DNA from: Bretschneidera sinensis | Taxonomy: Eukaryota; Streptophyta; Magnoliopsida; Brassicales; Akaniaceae | Direction of reading: 5' to 3' | Length of the DNA stretch: 64,000 nt | NCBI GenBank assembly: GCA_023935145.1 | Contig: CM043702.1 | Coordinates: forward strand, 109,030,088 to 109,094,087 | Shown: one piece after another, positions 11,964-23,389 of the stretch | Numbering within the stretch: the first letter of the stretch is position 1 | How the letters are laid out: every line of letters starts with the position of its first letter | Program-made: the position numbers and the translations under genes | The notes under the pieces: model-generated | The model's input: the letters and a program-made list of their open reading frames with translations, nothing else | Told to the model about the DNA's origin: nothing | Database searches by the model: none

Positions 11964-14030
11964 ATGGCATCTAATAGCTATACCGAAGGACATTCCTATA
12001 CTAGGCCTCCTTTGTTCAATGGCTCCAACTGTAACTACTGGAAAAATAGAATGAAAATCTTTGTCGAATGACAAGATTACAATATATGGAGAGTCATTAA
12101 AGAAGGACCTAGAATTAGTACAAAGAAAATAACCATTGGAGAGATCAATCATACAATACCTAAACTCAAAACAGAGTTTAATGAAAATGATTATAGAATG
12201 ATGTCTCTGAATAGTAGAGCAACTAACATGTTACATTGCGTTCTAGATATCGCTGAATATAATAAAATTTTTGCATGTATTTCAACTAAAGAAATTTGGG
12301 ATAAATTACAAGTTACATATGAAGGCACTAGTGTAGTAAAAAAATATATAATTTATATGCTAGTGTCCGAGTATGAATCTTTCAAAATGTCTCCAAATGA
12401 AACTATTTCTCAAATGCACTCATGTTTTACCACCATTGTTAACGGTTTAAAGCTTCTTGGTAGGAACATTGAGGAATTTGAACTAACAAGGAAGATTCTA
12501 ATATTATTTTCATACACTTGGAAAGCAAAGAAGATGGCTATAACAGAGGCTAAAGATCTCGACAAACTTGATATCGAAACACTCCTCGGATCACTATTGA
12601 CATACAAGATGGAAGAATGAATCACGTTGTCAATGATGATGAGAAAAAGAAAAAAGTTGATTACTCTCAAAGCCTCTACAAATAACAAAGAGGAAGAAAA
12701 GAAAGAAGAGAATGAGAGCAGTAAAAGGATGGTAAGATGGCATTAATCACCAAAAGGTTTCACAAGTTCTTGAAAAAGAGCAAGAAACCTTACACAAATG
12801 ATTCCACTCCGAAAAGGGAACCTCTTGTGTGTTTCAGTTGCAAGAAGACCAGTTACATCAAGGTCGATTGTCCAACAATGAACAAACCATATAAGAGCTT
12901 CAAAAAGAAAGCCATGATTGCAACCACATGGAGTGATGATGAAGAAGAAGAAACTTCAGACAATGAAGTTGAATACGAGGAGATTGCCAACCTACGCTTG
13001 ATGGCAATCGACGATGAAAATAAGATATCAAATTCTTCCCCTTCTAATAATGATAATATTGTTAGTTGTAGTAAAGAATTAATTGAAGTAATAAATGAGA
13101 TGAATGAAGAATGGAATAAATTTGATTCATGAAATGTGGCCCTCAAGAAGGATGTCTCATCTCTTTCTAAAGATATGGAAGGTTTAAAGGAGGAAAAAGA
13201 AAAACTATCTTCCATGCTTTATAACTCATCACAAGATTTCTTGAAAAATGAAATGAGGATTTGAAAAAGAAAGTGATTGAGTTAAATAACACTATATCTA
13301 GGTTTATTCTTAGAAAAGAAAAGCTAGATGAAGTTCTATCTTGCAAAGGTTAAGTGGAGGAAAATTCGGCTTGGGTTATTCTCCATTAGGCAAGCAAATG
13401 TCAAAAGAGACTTTGTTTATGAAAGCAACATGTGTGAATGAAGCCTCCACCTCCAAGGCCACTAGCAAGATTAAAAGCACTCCCTCATTATATGCTAGTA
13501 AGTCTAAGAATGTAAATTTAAATCCTAATACATATACTAGAGATAAACATCCTAGAAATACACATGCATGTATGTATGCTCATTCAAGACATACAAATGC
13601 TAGGAATAATCATTCAAGAAATGCACATACTAGAAATACACATCCTAGGAATTACCATCATGTATATCCTATAGATAATATTTATGTTCATAACTTGCAT
13701 GCTACAAGTATGCATCCTAGAAATTACCATCATACATTTTCTAGAGATAACATGCGTGTTCATAACTTTCACAATAGAAACATGTATTCTAGGAATGCTT
13801 ATCTAAGGAACTACAGACATGCATATTTAAGAAATCCTAGAAACTTCAATAACCATAATCCTATGATCATGCATCATCAACATGTCTACACTTATAGAGC
13901 ACCTTATAATATTAAGAAAGTATGGGTCCCTAAAGGAACCGTATTTTCTAGGACTAACCCCAAAGGACCCAAGAAATTTTGGGTACCTAAAAGTGCAATT
14001 GTATATCCTTGTGTAATGTAGATATGTCTC
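11964..14030 (+). pseudogene. gag of element C, with His/Arg/Asn-rich repeat region
   Basis: The start ATG at 11964 gives MASNSYTEGHSYTRPPLFNG, then after an in-frame stop the copia gag core YWKNRMKIF, IWDKLQVTYEGT, SCFTTIVNGLKLLG and RKILILF (12198-12620). A zinc knuckle CFSCKKTSYIKVDC (about 12830) has tyrosine where the family has histidine. An acidic stretch DDEEEETSDNEVEYEE follows. The frame at 13341-14021 holds about 15 repeats of the type RN.H.RN, very rich in histidine, arginine and asparagine. An enlarged gag is a Sirevirus trait. The reading frame is broken at least four times. Confidence 0.8.
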
Positions 14031-14039
14031 CACACCAAG

Positions 14040-17000
14040 GAAAAAGGTAACTATTGGTACCTTGATAGTGGATTCTCAAAGCACATGACCGGTGATCAAA
14101 GTATCTTCAAAGAGCTAACTCTAAGGGATGGTGGACACGTCACCATTGGAGACAACACAAAGATAAAGATCATTGGGTATGGCAAAGTTGGTAATGATTT
14201 CTCAGCCATTGATCATGATTTATATGTGCGAGGCCTTAAGCCAAATTTACTTATTATTAGTCAACTATGTGACAAAGGCAAAAAAGTCATATTTGAAACC
14301 TCTCATTGTCTAGTAATAGACATCAAAAGTAACAAGATCAAGTTTGTTGGCCATAGACACGACAATGTCTATATAGTTGATTTAAAATCTTTGCATTCGG
14401 AAAATGAAAAATGTTTTCCCGTTTTTAGTGAAAACCAATGGCTATGGCATAAAAAGACTTGGCCATGTGAACATGGATTTGCTTAAAATTATTTTAAGAA
14501 AGGATTTAGTGGTTGGACTTTCAAAAATCAAATTTGAAAAAGACAAGGTTTGTGATGCTTGTCAAATGGGAAAACAAACTAGAATTTCTTTTAAATCAAA
14601 AAATATAATCTCAACCTCTAGACCATTAGAACTTTTGCGTATGGACTTATTTGGTCCAATAAGTACCATTAGTCTAGCTGATCATCAATATGTTCTTGTT
14701 ATTGTTGATGATTATTCAAGATATACATTTGTTATTTTTATTGCTTACAAGGATGAAGCATATAAATGATTTGTGAACTTTTGCAGAAAGGTTCAAAATG
14801 AAAAAAAGGATTTTCATGGAAAAGAATTTAAAAACCAAAGCTTTTCAAAATTTTGTGATGAAAATGGAATTGATCACAATTTTTTAGCACCTAGAACTCT
14901 TCAACAAAATGGAGTTGTTAAGAAGAAAAATAGAGTTCTAAAAGAATTTGCAAGAACTATGCTTTGTGAAAATAGTTTGCCAAAATATTTTTGGGTGGAA
15001 GCTATAAACACTTCTTTCTATGTTTTAAATAGAGTATTAGTTAGGTTTATGCTTGATAAAACTCCATATGAACTATGGAAAGGTAGAAAGCCTAATGTCT
15101 CTTACTTTTGTGCTTTTGGTTGTAAATGTTTCATCTTAAATAACAATAAAACTAATTTAGGTAAATTTGACTCAAATACCGATGAAGGGATATTCTTAGG
15201 ATATTCAACCTCTAGTAAGGCTATAGAGTCTTTAACAAAAGAACTCTAGTTGTTGAAGAATCTGTACGTGTTGCCTTTGATGAGTCTAACCCAATTAGTA
15301 GTAGAGTGGTATCTTTCAATGATGATGTGGATTAAATTCCAAGAATGGGTGCATCTACTCCCATTGTTGACCTGAAAGAGAGCCAACCTCAAACAAATTA
15401 AGCAGTAGATGCTCACAATCATGATCAACCATCTACAAGTCAACAAGAGTGATCTTCCCAAGGATTGGAGGTATGTGAATTATCATCCAATCAATCAAGT
15501 GATTGGTGATCCTTCACTAGGGGTAAGAACTCGATCCTCTATAAGAAATATATGCAACTGTGTAGCTTACTTCTCTCAAATAGAACTCAAAACTTTTGTA
15601 GAAGCCAAAAAATATGTTGATTGGATAAGTGCTACGCAAGAAGAATTAAATTAATTTGAAAGGAATAACGTACAGAATCTAGTTCATAGACCAAAGAATC
15701 ACACAATTATAGGAACTAAATGGGTTATAGAAATAAAATGGATGAAAATGGAATAGTAACTAGGAACAAGGCTAGACTAGTTGCTAAGAGTTATACTCAA
15801 GAAGAATGAATAGACTTTGATGAGCTTATGCTCCCGTAGCTAGATTAGAATCCATTCATATGTTATTGGCTTTTGCTTGCTTTAATAAGTTTAAACTATT
15901 TCAAATGGATGTAAAAATTGTCTTTTTAAATGGTTTTATAGAAGAAGAGGTGTATGTTGAATAACCTCTTGAATTTGAAAATCTTAGTCTTCCAAACCAT
16001 GTCTATAAGCTTTCTAAAGCTCTCTATGGGTTGAAGCAAGCTCCAAGAGTATTGTATGAAAGACTAAGTAAATTTTTACAAGAGGAAAAATAGACACAAC
16101 CCTCTTTACAAAACCTAACAAAAATGACACACTATTAGTCCAAATATATGTTGATGATATTATATTTGGTGCTTCTAATGAATCCATGTGTTGAGATTTT
16201 GCTAAGTGTATGCAAGGTGAATTTGAAATAAGCATGATGGGAGAGCTTACCTATTTTCTTGGACTCCAAATCAAACAATTGAAAGGAGGCATCTTCATCA
16301 ATCAATCAAAGTACACTAAGGACCTATTAAAGAGGTTTGGGATGGAAAGTTCAAAGTCAATTGGTACTCTTATTACCTCCTCTACAAAACTTGACCTAGA
16401 TGAGGAAGGTAAGTGTATAGATACTAAAACTTATAGAAGCACGATAGGAGCTTTACTTTATTTAACTGCAAGTAGACCTAATATAATGTTCAATGTATGA
16501 ATGTGTGCTAGATGTCAAACTAATCCTAAGGAATCACATATAATTGCCGTAAAAAGAATCCTAAGATATTTACAAGGCACTCAAAACCTAGGGTTATGAT
16601 ATTCTAGAAAATCAACTTTTGAGTTTGTTGGCTACTCGAATGCTAATTTTGCGGGTTGTAGGCTAGATAGAAAAAGTACTAGTGGAATATGCCAATTTTT
16701 AGGTGCAATGTTAACCTCTTGGTTTTCTAAGAAACAAAATTCGGTAATGCTATCAATCGCTAAAGTGGAATATGTAGCAGCCGAAAGTTGTTGTGCACAA
16801 GTTTTGTGGATGAAACAACAATTAGAAGACTATGAAATGAATTTTAAATATATACCAATTCATTGTGATAACACTAGTGCTATCAACTTAACTAAAAATC
16901 CTATTAGATTAGAATTCATCCCTTCATAAGAGACCATACTCAAAAAGGTGATATTAGATTAGAATTCATCCCTTCAGAAGACCAAATTCCTGACATTCTT

Positions 17001-17080
17001 ATTAAGCCCTTGAACGAAGATAGCTTTAGCAAGATTAGACTATTAATGGGCCTAAAAATTTATGAAAATATGTGTGTTTG
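14040..17080 (+). pseudogene. Copia pol (PR-INT-RT-RNase H) of element C, degenerate
   Basis: PR: YWYLDSGFSKHMTGD at about 14055-14095. INT: HVNMDLLK, CDACQMGKQTR, LLRMDLFGP and VIVDDYSR; the third catalytic region reads NGVVKKKNRVL where the family has NGV.ERKNR, so the glutamate is lost, and sequence is missing ahead of the second aspartate. [35 protein letters not shown] and IYVDDIIFGAS at about 16145. RNase H: RPNIMFNV, ANFAGCRLDRKSTSG, HCDNTSAINLTKNP, and a repeated RLEFIPS block near 16908 and 16960. Many frameshifts and stops; inactive. Confidence 0.85.
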
Positions 17081-17229
17081 ATTGTATCTACATTCATCAT
17101 ATGCATATTTAACATCTAGTGAATGAATATTAACTCCTATTTAATATCTTTCTCACTTAAGATGGCATAGATAAATCATTTCTTGTAAAATTCCAAATTG
17201 GAGCTCAAGATTTTATGATTTATGAAAGA

Positions 17230-17693
17230 CCCAGTCGACTAGTAGCTTGATCCAGTCGACTGGTATCTCTTTATCCATTTACCCAATCGACTAGTTGACT
17301 CAATCCAGTCGACTGATAACTCACTGCCCATTTTACCAGTTAACTAGTACAAGGACCCAGTCGACTGGTATCACACGAGAAACATTGAGCCAAAAATTTG
17401 AAATTTCTTTTGATGAACATAGTCGACTAATAGGGTTAATACAGTCGACTGGTGTTTCACTGCCCAATTTCCCAGTCGACTGGTACCACAAGACAATATT
17501 TAGAGCAAAAAATTTGAAATTTCCATGGACAACCTAGTCGATTAGTAGGGTTAATTTAGTCGACTGGTGTCTTACTACTAGTTTACCCAGTCGACTAGCA
17601 CCCCGAACCAATCGACTGACATGTCGAAAAATCCCCAAATTATGAAGGACTCAGTCGACTGGTACCCTAACCCTATCGATTGGTATCATGATT
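17230..17693 (+). repeat. Array of CAGTCGACTGG-type palindromes downstream of pol in element C
   Basis: At least five exact copies of CAGTCGACTGGT and about ten variants (AGTCGACTAG, CAATCGACTAG, CTATCGATTGG and the like) lie spaced roughly 20-50 bp apart. Longer blocks of spacer also repeat: GCCAAAAATTTGAAATTTC near 17390 and GCAAAAAATTTGAAATTTCC near 17503, with CTGCCCATTTTACCAG and CTGCCCAATTTCCCAG between them. The same motif is in both LTRs. Confidence 0.9.
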
Positions 17694-17908
17694 TTATATA
17701 TAGTCGCTTCATTTTTTCTCAGATTTTACGCCATTTTTGCAAAACCTTAGATTTCTCTTTCTAAAAAAGTCTTTGTTTGTAGATCGAAATCTCTTGAAAT
17801 AACTTCATAGAACCCTTAATCCTTCTTCAAATCAAATTCTTTTCAAAATTTCACATTTGAAACTTTATCCATTTCCTAAAAAAACCTTTCCAAACGAAAA
17901 TTTTTAAA

Positions 17909-19197
17909 ATGTCTGAGAGAATACGAGTCAAGAAAACCGTTGTCGGTCCTCACACACCCACGAGGCTAAGATCACAAGTCCATAGCACGAGACTCCAGGG
18001 GAAAGGAATAGGTGGTTCCTCGAGCAAGCAAGCGAGGACTGAGCTCAATGACTCACTTTTTCGAGTTTCGCTTTTAGGAGCAAGTATACCACTATCATTC
18101 GAAACAAGAAAATTATGACGGGTAGATTCGTAGATTTCGATTCTATTTGTCATGCTAATTTCGATATTTTTCCCGCTTTTAAGGCAACAGGCCTAACTCT
18201 CTTTATCAAAATCCACCAAAAATACTAACCCCGCCTCATTCATCAATTTTAAGCTAACCTAGTCAAACCTAGTCCCCTAGCTCTTAAATTTAATACTAGT
18301 GTTTTGGGCATAGAATTTGAGGTAAACACTGACCTCTTGGTCAATCTGCTGAGAATCCCTGTGGAAGGGATCCAGTGGAGTCTGGATGGATGGCCAAACA
18401 ATTTTGACTATGAGGAGGCATGTTAGATAGTTAGAGGAGACCCTAACTATGTTTTTCGACCCATTACATTTCATCAGTCTAGTGACATGCCACTTGACTC
18501 AAAATTGTTTAATTTTATCGTGAGTTGGACCATCCACCCTAGACTCAAGAGTCGAGGTTATATGTCTAAGATAAACATAGTATTGATTTGGTGTCTCAAA
18601 ACTGGACATCATTTCAATATTTACCCACTCTTACTCGCCAATATGATCAATAGTGAAACACTTGACTTCGGGTGCCTCCCATACGAGATGCTTATCACCC
18701 TGATCCTCTCGCACTTTAAAGCCCTCTTGCCTGCCTCTGAAGCTCAAGATATCTGTCCCAAATACATTATCAATATCTTTTCACTAAATGAGATGGGGTG
18801 CACGATCTGGAACGACATGGTTTATTCCAAGGCTGGGAAGAACATTCGGATTGGTGATGATGATAACAGCGAGGAGGACGACGATGGACCTGATAATGCA
18901 GCTCCTCCCACTGCCATGGACATTAACGAGCAGGCACTTAGTCCACAACATGCTAGACATGGTGGCTCTAGTGCTGGTTAGGCTGGACATGATGACGTAT
19001 TACGGGCCATAGCAAGCCTCTAGCTTTCCATATAGTCCGAATTCAAGAGCTTGAGCTCTTCCGTTGACCAGAGCTTCTAGATGGTGCGGACCGATATCGA
19101 TTACATGCGTTATGACATCAACACCCTCAAGGATGATTTCAAATTACTCCTAAAGCACTCAAAAGGCTTATTGAATGAGATTCGAGATATTCTCTGA
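17909..19197 (+). pseudogene. Env-like extra ORF of element C, with stops
   Basis: Starts MSERIRVKKTVVGPHTPTR at 17909, ending the first open frame at 18118. After a frameshift it continues as FDSICHANFDIFPAFKATGL, LGIEFEVNTDLLVNLLRIP and then the 164-codon frame 18487-18981: PLDSKLFNFIVSWTIHPR, GYMSKINIVLIWCL, NIYPLLLANMI. The end is acidic (DDDNSEEDDDGPDN) and continues to about 19197. The pattern resembles the plant 'putative transposon protein' region found after pol in several retroelements. Its place, between pol and the 3' LTR of a Sirevirus-like element, is where SIRE1-type env-like ORFs lie. I saw no convincing signal peptide or transmembrane helix, so an envelope role is not shown. 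Confidence 0.6.
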
Positions 19198-19915
19198 GAC
19201 AACTCTGACTCCCCTGTTCACTGAGTTTTTAACACTTATCAGTTTCCCCGGTCATGAATTTTACATTCTTTTTCTCCATGGATTTTATGGAAAGAACATT
19301 TTTTTTCTCTTTTTCATACATCACTTGCCTTGTACGTATCAAACTTTCCTGGACAGCTTTATTAAGCCCGATTATGTATAGATCATTTGTATATACATGC
19401 TTATCTTCATTTATATAGCTTTTGACTTGTGTATGTGGATTAGTTTTAGCTATATGGTTGCTTAGTTTGAGCTCTTCTTGCTCATATATATGCCTTTAAT
19501 GTTTCAAGCTTTTGTGCAAACTTCTGATTCATCTTGGGAAGTATTCCCAACTCCTGTTAATGCTTAGTTTTTCTACACAAGTTTGTTTATATCTTATCTT
19601 CATGTTTATGGTAATTAAATTACTTTTTTTTTTTTTGCTCCTTTTTCTACTACTATCAAAACAGGGGAGAAAAGAGAAAAATATGTGTAAAACTAAGATA
19701 GAGCATAAATTTAGGGGGAGCATTGTTCCTAACATGTTAACAAGTGTAAAATAGTCTTGCATTGCTTGGTTGGGATTGATATTACTATAATTGAATGCTT
19801 ATAGGTTGGTTTTTATAAGAAAAACAGAGGAAACTCTGTCCAAATTTTTCAAAAAAACCAACATTTAGTTTTTAAAACTGTTTTTTTTTTTCTCCCCTTA
19901 ATTTTGTTATCATCA
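19197..19915 (+). other. 3' untranslated region of element C
   Basis: About 720 bp of T-rich sequence between the env-like ORF and the polypurine tract. I see no coding signal; short open frames here have no recognisable motif. Confidence 0.5.
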
Positions 19916-19928
19916 AAAAGGAGGAGAT
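19916..19928 (+). promoter_or_regulatory. Polypurine tract of element C
   Basis: AAAAGGAGGAGAT directly before the TGTTGA start of the 3' LTR. Confidence 0.8.
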
Positions 19929-20918
19929 TGTTGACTCATATTTGATTTTAATAATGACAAAACACTATTTAAATTATACTAACAGTTTTAACTAAGTGTT
20001 TAAGCGGTAAAAGCATTCAGTACAAAAACAAGATGCAAGAACATAACACTCAATTTACAAAAGGTTTTAACAAAACTAAAATAAATAAAATATTTCAGTT
20101 AAAAACTATTTTGAAACAAAAACTGGGTTTAAGGACAACCTAGTCGATTAAGAAAAGGGATAGTAAGTTTCCAGTCGACTGGTACTTTTCTCAAGCCTAA
20201 AAGTGAACATTTTTTCACTTGACCCAGTCGACTGGTACAAGGACCTAGTCAATTGGTAATTCAAAAATATGATTGTTTGAGACGCGAGACTTGAGCATTT
20301 AATGCTCCAAACCTACTAAATCAGTGTCTAATGACCATATAAGTCTAAGGCTATAAAAACCCTCTTGAATGAGCATTTAAAAACATGAGATAGCACATTC
20401 AATTTATACAATAGCTCATTAACTCTTAAAATCCTTAAAAAATTTATTGTAAGCCATTCTTCAAGCTTGTTCTTGAAAGAGAGATATTCTTCATTTGTAA
20501 AAGCATTTATTGTTATCTCTCTACCATTTATTTTACAGTTAAATACCGTTTATTGTAAAGAGAAAGAGTTGGTGTAACTTTTAGAGTGTTTAGGATTAAA
20601 TACTTCTTTGTAATTTCCATGAGGAAGAGATTGTTTATAAGGTTTGTCCAACGCCCGTGAAGTTGCTCGACAAACGATTAGTGGATTACTTCAAGGAGGT
20701 TCCTTGAAGAGAGTGGACTTAAGGTCGGAGAGATTTCGATATTGTCTAACCACTATAAACGGAGTTTGCATATTCTCTTCCCCAACTTTTTTATTTTCAA
20801 GCATATTATCTGATTGTGTGCCTTGCTTATTAAATAGTTTTAAAAGCTTACAAGTTAATTTGAAAAAAGTTTTTAAAACCCAATTCACCCCCTTCTTGGG
20901 TTTGAACCTTGGTTTACA
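19929..20918 (+). repeat. 3' LTR of element C
   Basis: 990 bp, TGTTGACTC...GGTTTACA. It aligns with the 5' LTR over its whole length except for deletions near 20050 and within the palindrome cluster (about four copies remain, 20138-20255). Confidence 0.85.
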
Positions 20919-21830
20919 TTAGTGATAGGTTGGGTAACTAGAGCGGAGGTAACGAGTTTGGAGAGAATATGATAGAGAAATGAGAGTTCATGGAAGACAA
21001 CATGATGACTGGTATATACACGACCAGTGGTAGGATCTAGGCACGTACATCCTTTGTAATTTTGAGCAAAGCTTAGGAAGACACATTTTTTTGATCGAGG
21101 TACGAGTTTATGGGGAGCATTAGCAATGAGATTTGGATAACAAGCACACACAAAGACACGAAACATTTAGTCGTCGAGAGTTTTAGAAAATAATTTTGTA
21201 TAAGATGCTTGAGTTTTAAAACAAGAGTTTGGAGACGATTGATGATGTAAAGTGTAGTGTATGTAGCATCAACCCAAAATGACTCAAGAAGATAGGAGTA
21301 AATTAAATAGATGCGGGTCATTTCACTAAAATTAAAAGGATGCGAGTAAATTCTTGGGTTTGAACCTCGGTTTACATTAGTGGTAGGTTGGGTAATTGGA
21401 GTGGAGGTAATGGGTTTGGAGAGAATATGATAGGGAAATGAGAGTTCATGGAAGACAACATGACGACTAGTATAGACACGACCAGTGGTGGGATCTAGGC
21501 ACGTACATCCTTTGTAATTTTGAGCATAGCCTAGAAAGACACATTGTTTTGATCGAGGTATGAGTTTGTGAGGAGCATTAGCAGTGAAATTTGGATAACA
21601 AGCTCACCCAAAGACACAAAACGTTTAGTGTATATAGTGTATATAGCATTAACCCAAAATGATTTAGGGAGAGAGGAGTAATTTAAAAGGGTGCGGGTCA
21701 TTTCACTAATGTGGCGATGATGTAAAGTATAGTGTATGTAGCATCAACCCAAGATGACTTAGGGAGAGAAGAGTAATTTAAAAGGGTGTGGGTCATTTCA
21801 ATAATGTAGCAATGCTTACGTTCCGTGATG
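20893..21830 (+). repeat. Tandem duplication spanning the C/D junction
   Basis: The block starting TTCTTGGGTTTGAACC at 20893 (the last 26 bp of C's 3' LTR plus D integrase sequence) starts again at 21351, a 458-bp period. The second copy itself contains a further partial repeat of about 110 bp (AGTGTATGTAGCAT... GGGTCATTTCA, near 21630-21710 and 21725-21805). Copies differ by scattered substitutions. Confidence 0.85.
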
Positions 21831-22050
21831 CCATATTGTTGAAGTGTGTCTGGGTAAGACATACGAAAGGCAATACCATAGTGAGCAAAAAATTGTTTGA
21901 AAGACGTTGGTCAAATTCTTTACCACCATCACTTTGAATTTTTTTTAAAAATTTTTGTGGAAAACTAATTTTCAACAAGAGCTTTAAAATTACAAAAGTT
22001 TTGAAAGACTTAAGATTTTTTATGCATAGAAAAAATCCAGGATTATGGTA
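20919..22050 (-). pseudogene. Copia integrase fragments of element D (duplicated)
   Basis: Minus-strand frames: KIQSDGGKEFDQRLSNNF (near 21920) is the second catalytic aspartate region of a copia integrase. Next come SYLLESFWVDATYTTLYIINR and the C-terminal core FRVFVCACYPNLIANAPHK, YKGCTCLDPTTGRVYTS and HVVFHE. The last part appears twice because of the tandem duplication, so the coding order is scrambled. The start of the domain beyond 22050 is lost. Confidence 0.8.
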
Positions 22051-22054
22051 ACTT

Positions 22055-22374
22055 TCTATGGGTAGGAGGAAGGTCGTGGAGGAGTACGAGGCTTCTAAAG
22101 CTTTGGAGGTTGAGTTCAATGAGGCCCGCGAAAAGTCGTAAAGAAATATAAATTATCTACAACTTTTGAGCAGCATGTGATTGATGAAGGTGGGGACTTC
22201 TAACTCCGAGGGTTCGAGGCTACTAGGGCTAAAGTTGCGAGGATTTTTCCTGATGTTAACCTTTCTGGTGTTGATGTCTTTGATGGTGAGACCACGGTGG
22301 CCGAGGATGGCCTGAACATCGATGTTCTGAGAGATGATGCTACCACTAAGACTATGAGTCTAGAGGCTTAGGAA
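22055..22374 (+). pseudogene. C-terminal part of the antisense ORF of element F
   Basis: The plus strand reads GRRKVVEEYEASKALEVEF, then after breaks VIDEGGDF, a stop, LRGFEATRAKVARIFPDVNL and an acidic end DDATTKTMSLEA before a stop at about 22372. The block 'GGDF, stop, LRGFEA' corresponds to VAVGDFYLKGFEEAKQ in element E's antisense ORF (near 51070). This gives two copies of the antisense gene's end in the window. Confidence 0.65.
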
Positions 22375-23385
22375 TTTCTTTTTCTTTCTCATTTTTTTTT
22401 TCGTAATTGGCTGATAAGTCAATCTCTTGTACTATAGTTTGATTATTAATGAGAAAAGGTCTTTTTTTTTATTTTACTTATATGTTTTACGATTATTTTG
22501 AATGGTGTGAATGATTCCATTGTATCTTTGGCTTCCTAACCGTGGCCTTGGTTTTCTTGTAGAGAATCCTAAGTCGGGGCTTGGTATGTATGGATCGAGG
22601 ATTTACACTCGGGCTTTGTTGTCCTAGGATGTACCAAGAAGCTAAGACATTCAAGCCTTTGCCCTCAATGTTCTTGTTAAAAATGGTCACAAGAGTTATA
22701 GTGTTTGGATTGATGTCTTTGGGTATTGCTGGAGAAAATAAGCCGAGGAGTTGGGGTATTAAGGCAAACATCCTCGGGCATTAAAAAAAACTATTAGAGG
22801 GTAGGAATACTCTAAACATTGTCCTCAAAATTTTAATGGAAAACGACCCATGGTAGGAAATACTAAGAGCATTATCCTCGGGCTTTATGAGGAAAAATGA
22901 CCAAAGGTAGGAAATGCTCGTGGCATTATGCTTGATTTTTTTTTTTTTGGTTTGGGAGATTGTCCAAGTCTCTGTGCATGGGATTGTGTTAGTCCTTGAG
23001 TCTTTAGAGTGATCAACTCTAAGGTGATATACTCTTGGAGGGGGAAAGGCCCTATAGGTAGTTATTATGCCACTCTTTGAGCCTAGAGATACCCAGGTCT
23101 TTGATGCCTCGAGAGTGAAGGTTTATGCCTTAAAGATGAGGGCTTAGTGGAATAGTTGTTGGATACAATTTTTTTGCGTGCCTTAAGCGATAACTTTTTT
23201 TTGTGCGTTTAAGCTAATTTTAAGAATGAGTATCCCTAACATTATATTTCTTGCAAGGAAAGTATGTGGGTGAAATAGTAGATGATTTGATATATCAAGT
23301 AAATATTTCGAAGCTACAAAGATAACCAAAATAGTGAAAAGATAAGGAAAAACTAAAGCAAAAGCTACATTACTATTGGAATTTC
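22375..23385. other. Non-coding tail of element F
   Basis: About 1 kb of T-rich and GA-rich sequence after the antisense ORF, with short repeats such as CTCGGGC, GGTAGGAAATACT/GGTAGGAAATGCT (about 22853 and 22905). No motif of RT or integrase is visible, so this marks the large pol deletion. Confidence 0.5.
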
Positions 23386-23389
23386 TTGG

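Larger units (their letters stand above)
10756..20918 (+). mobile_element. Element C: Sirevirus-like Ty1/copia element with env-like ORF, two LTRs, inserted in element D
   Basis: Plus strand, 10.16 kb. It has two LTRs starting TGTTGA and ending TTTACA, a primer site TGGTATCAGAGC (initiator tRNA-Met) and a polypurine tract AAAAGGAGGAGAT. An oversized gag, PR, INT, RT and RNase H in copia order are followed by 2.8 kb of sequence after pol with an extra ORF. LTRs of about 1 kb starting TGTTGA...TTTTAATAATGACAAAACA, the large gag and the extra 3' ORF fit the Sirevirus (SIRE/Maximus) lineage. Flanks TGAGT (10751-10755) and TTAGT (20919-20923) are a target duplication with one mismatch. Stops in all ORFs make it non-functional. 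Confidence 0.85.
8704..22050 (-). mobile_element. Element D: Ty1/copia, split by Sirevirus-like element C and truncated at its 5' end
   Basis: Minus-strand order is integrase (22050-20919), then after the inserted element C the linker, RT and RNase H (10750-8975), polypurine tract and 3' LTR. The interrupted reading continues across the insert: VTQPIT on the right and TPHPHV-type linker sequence on the left. Gag, protease, the start of integrase and the 5' LTR are missing; sequence of element F abuts at about 22050. Confidence 0.85.
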
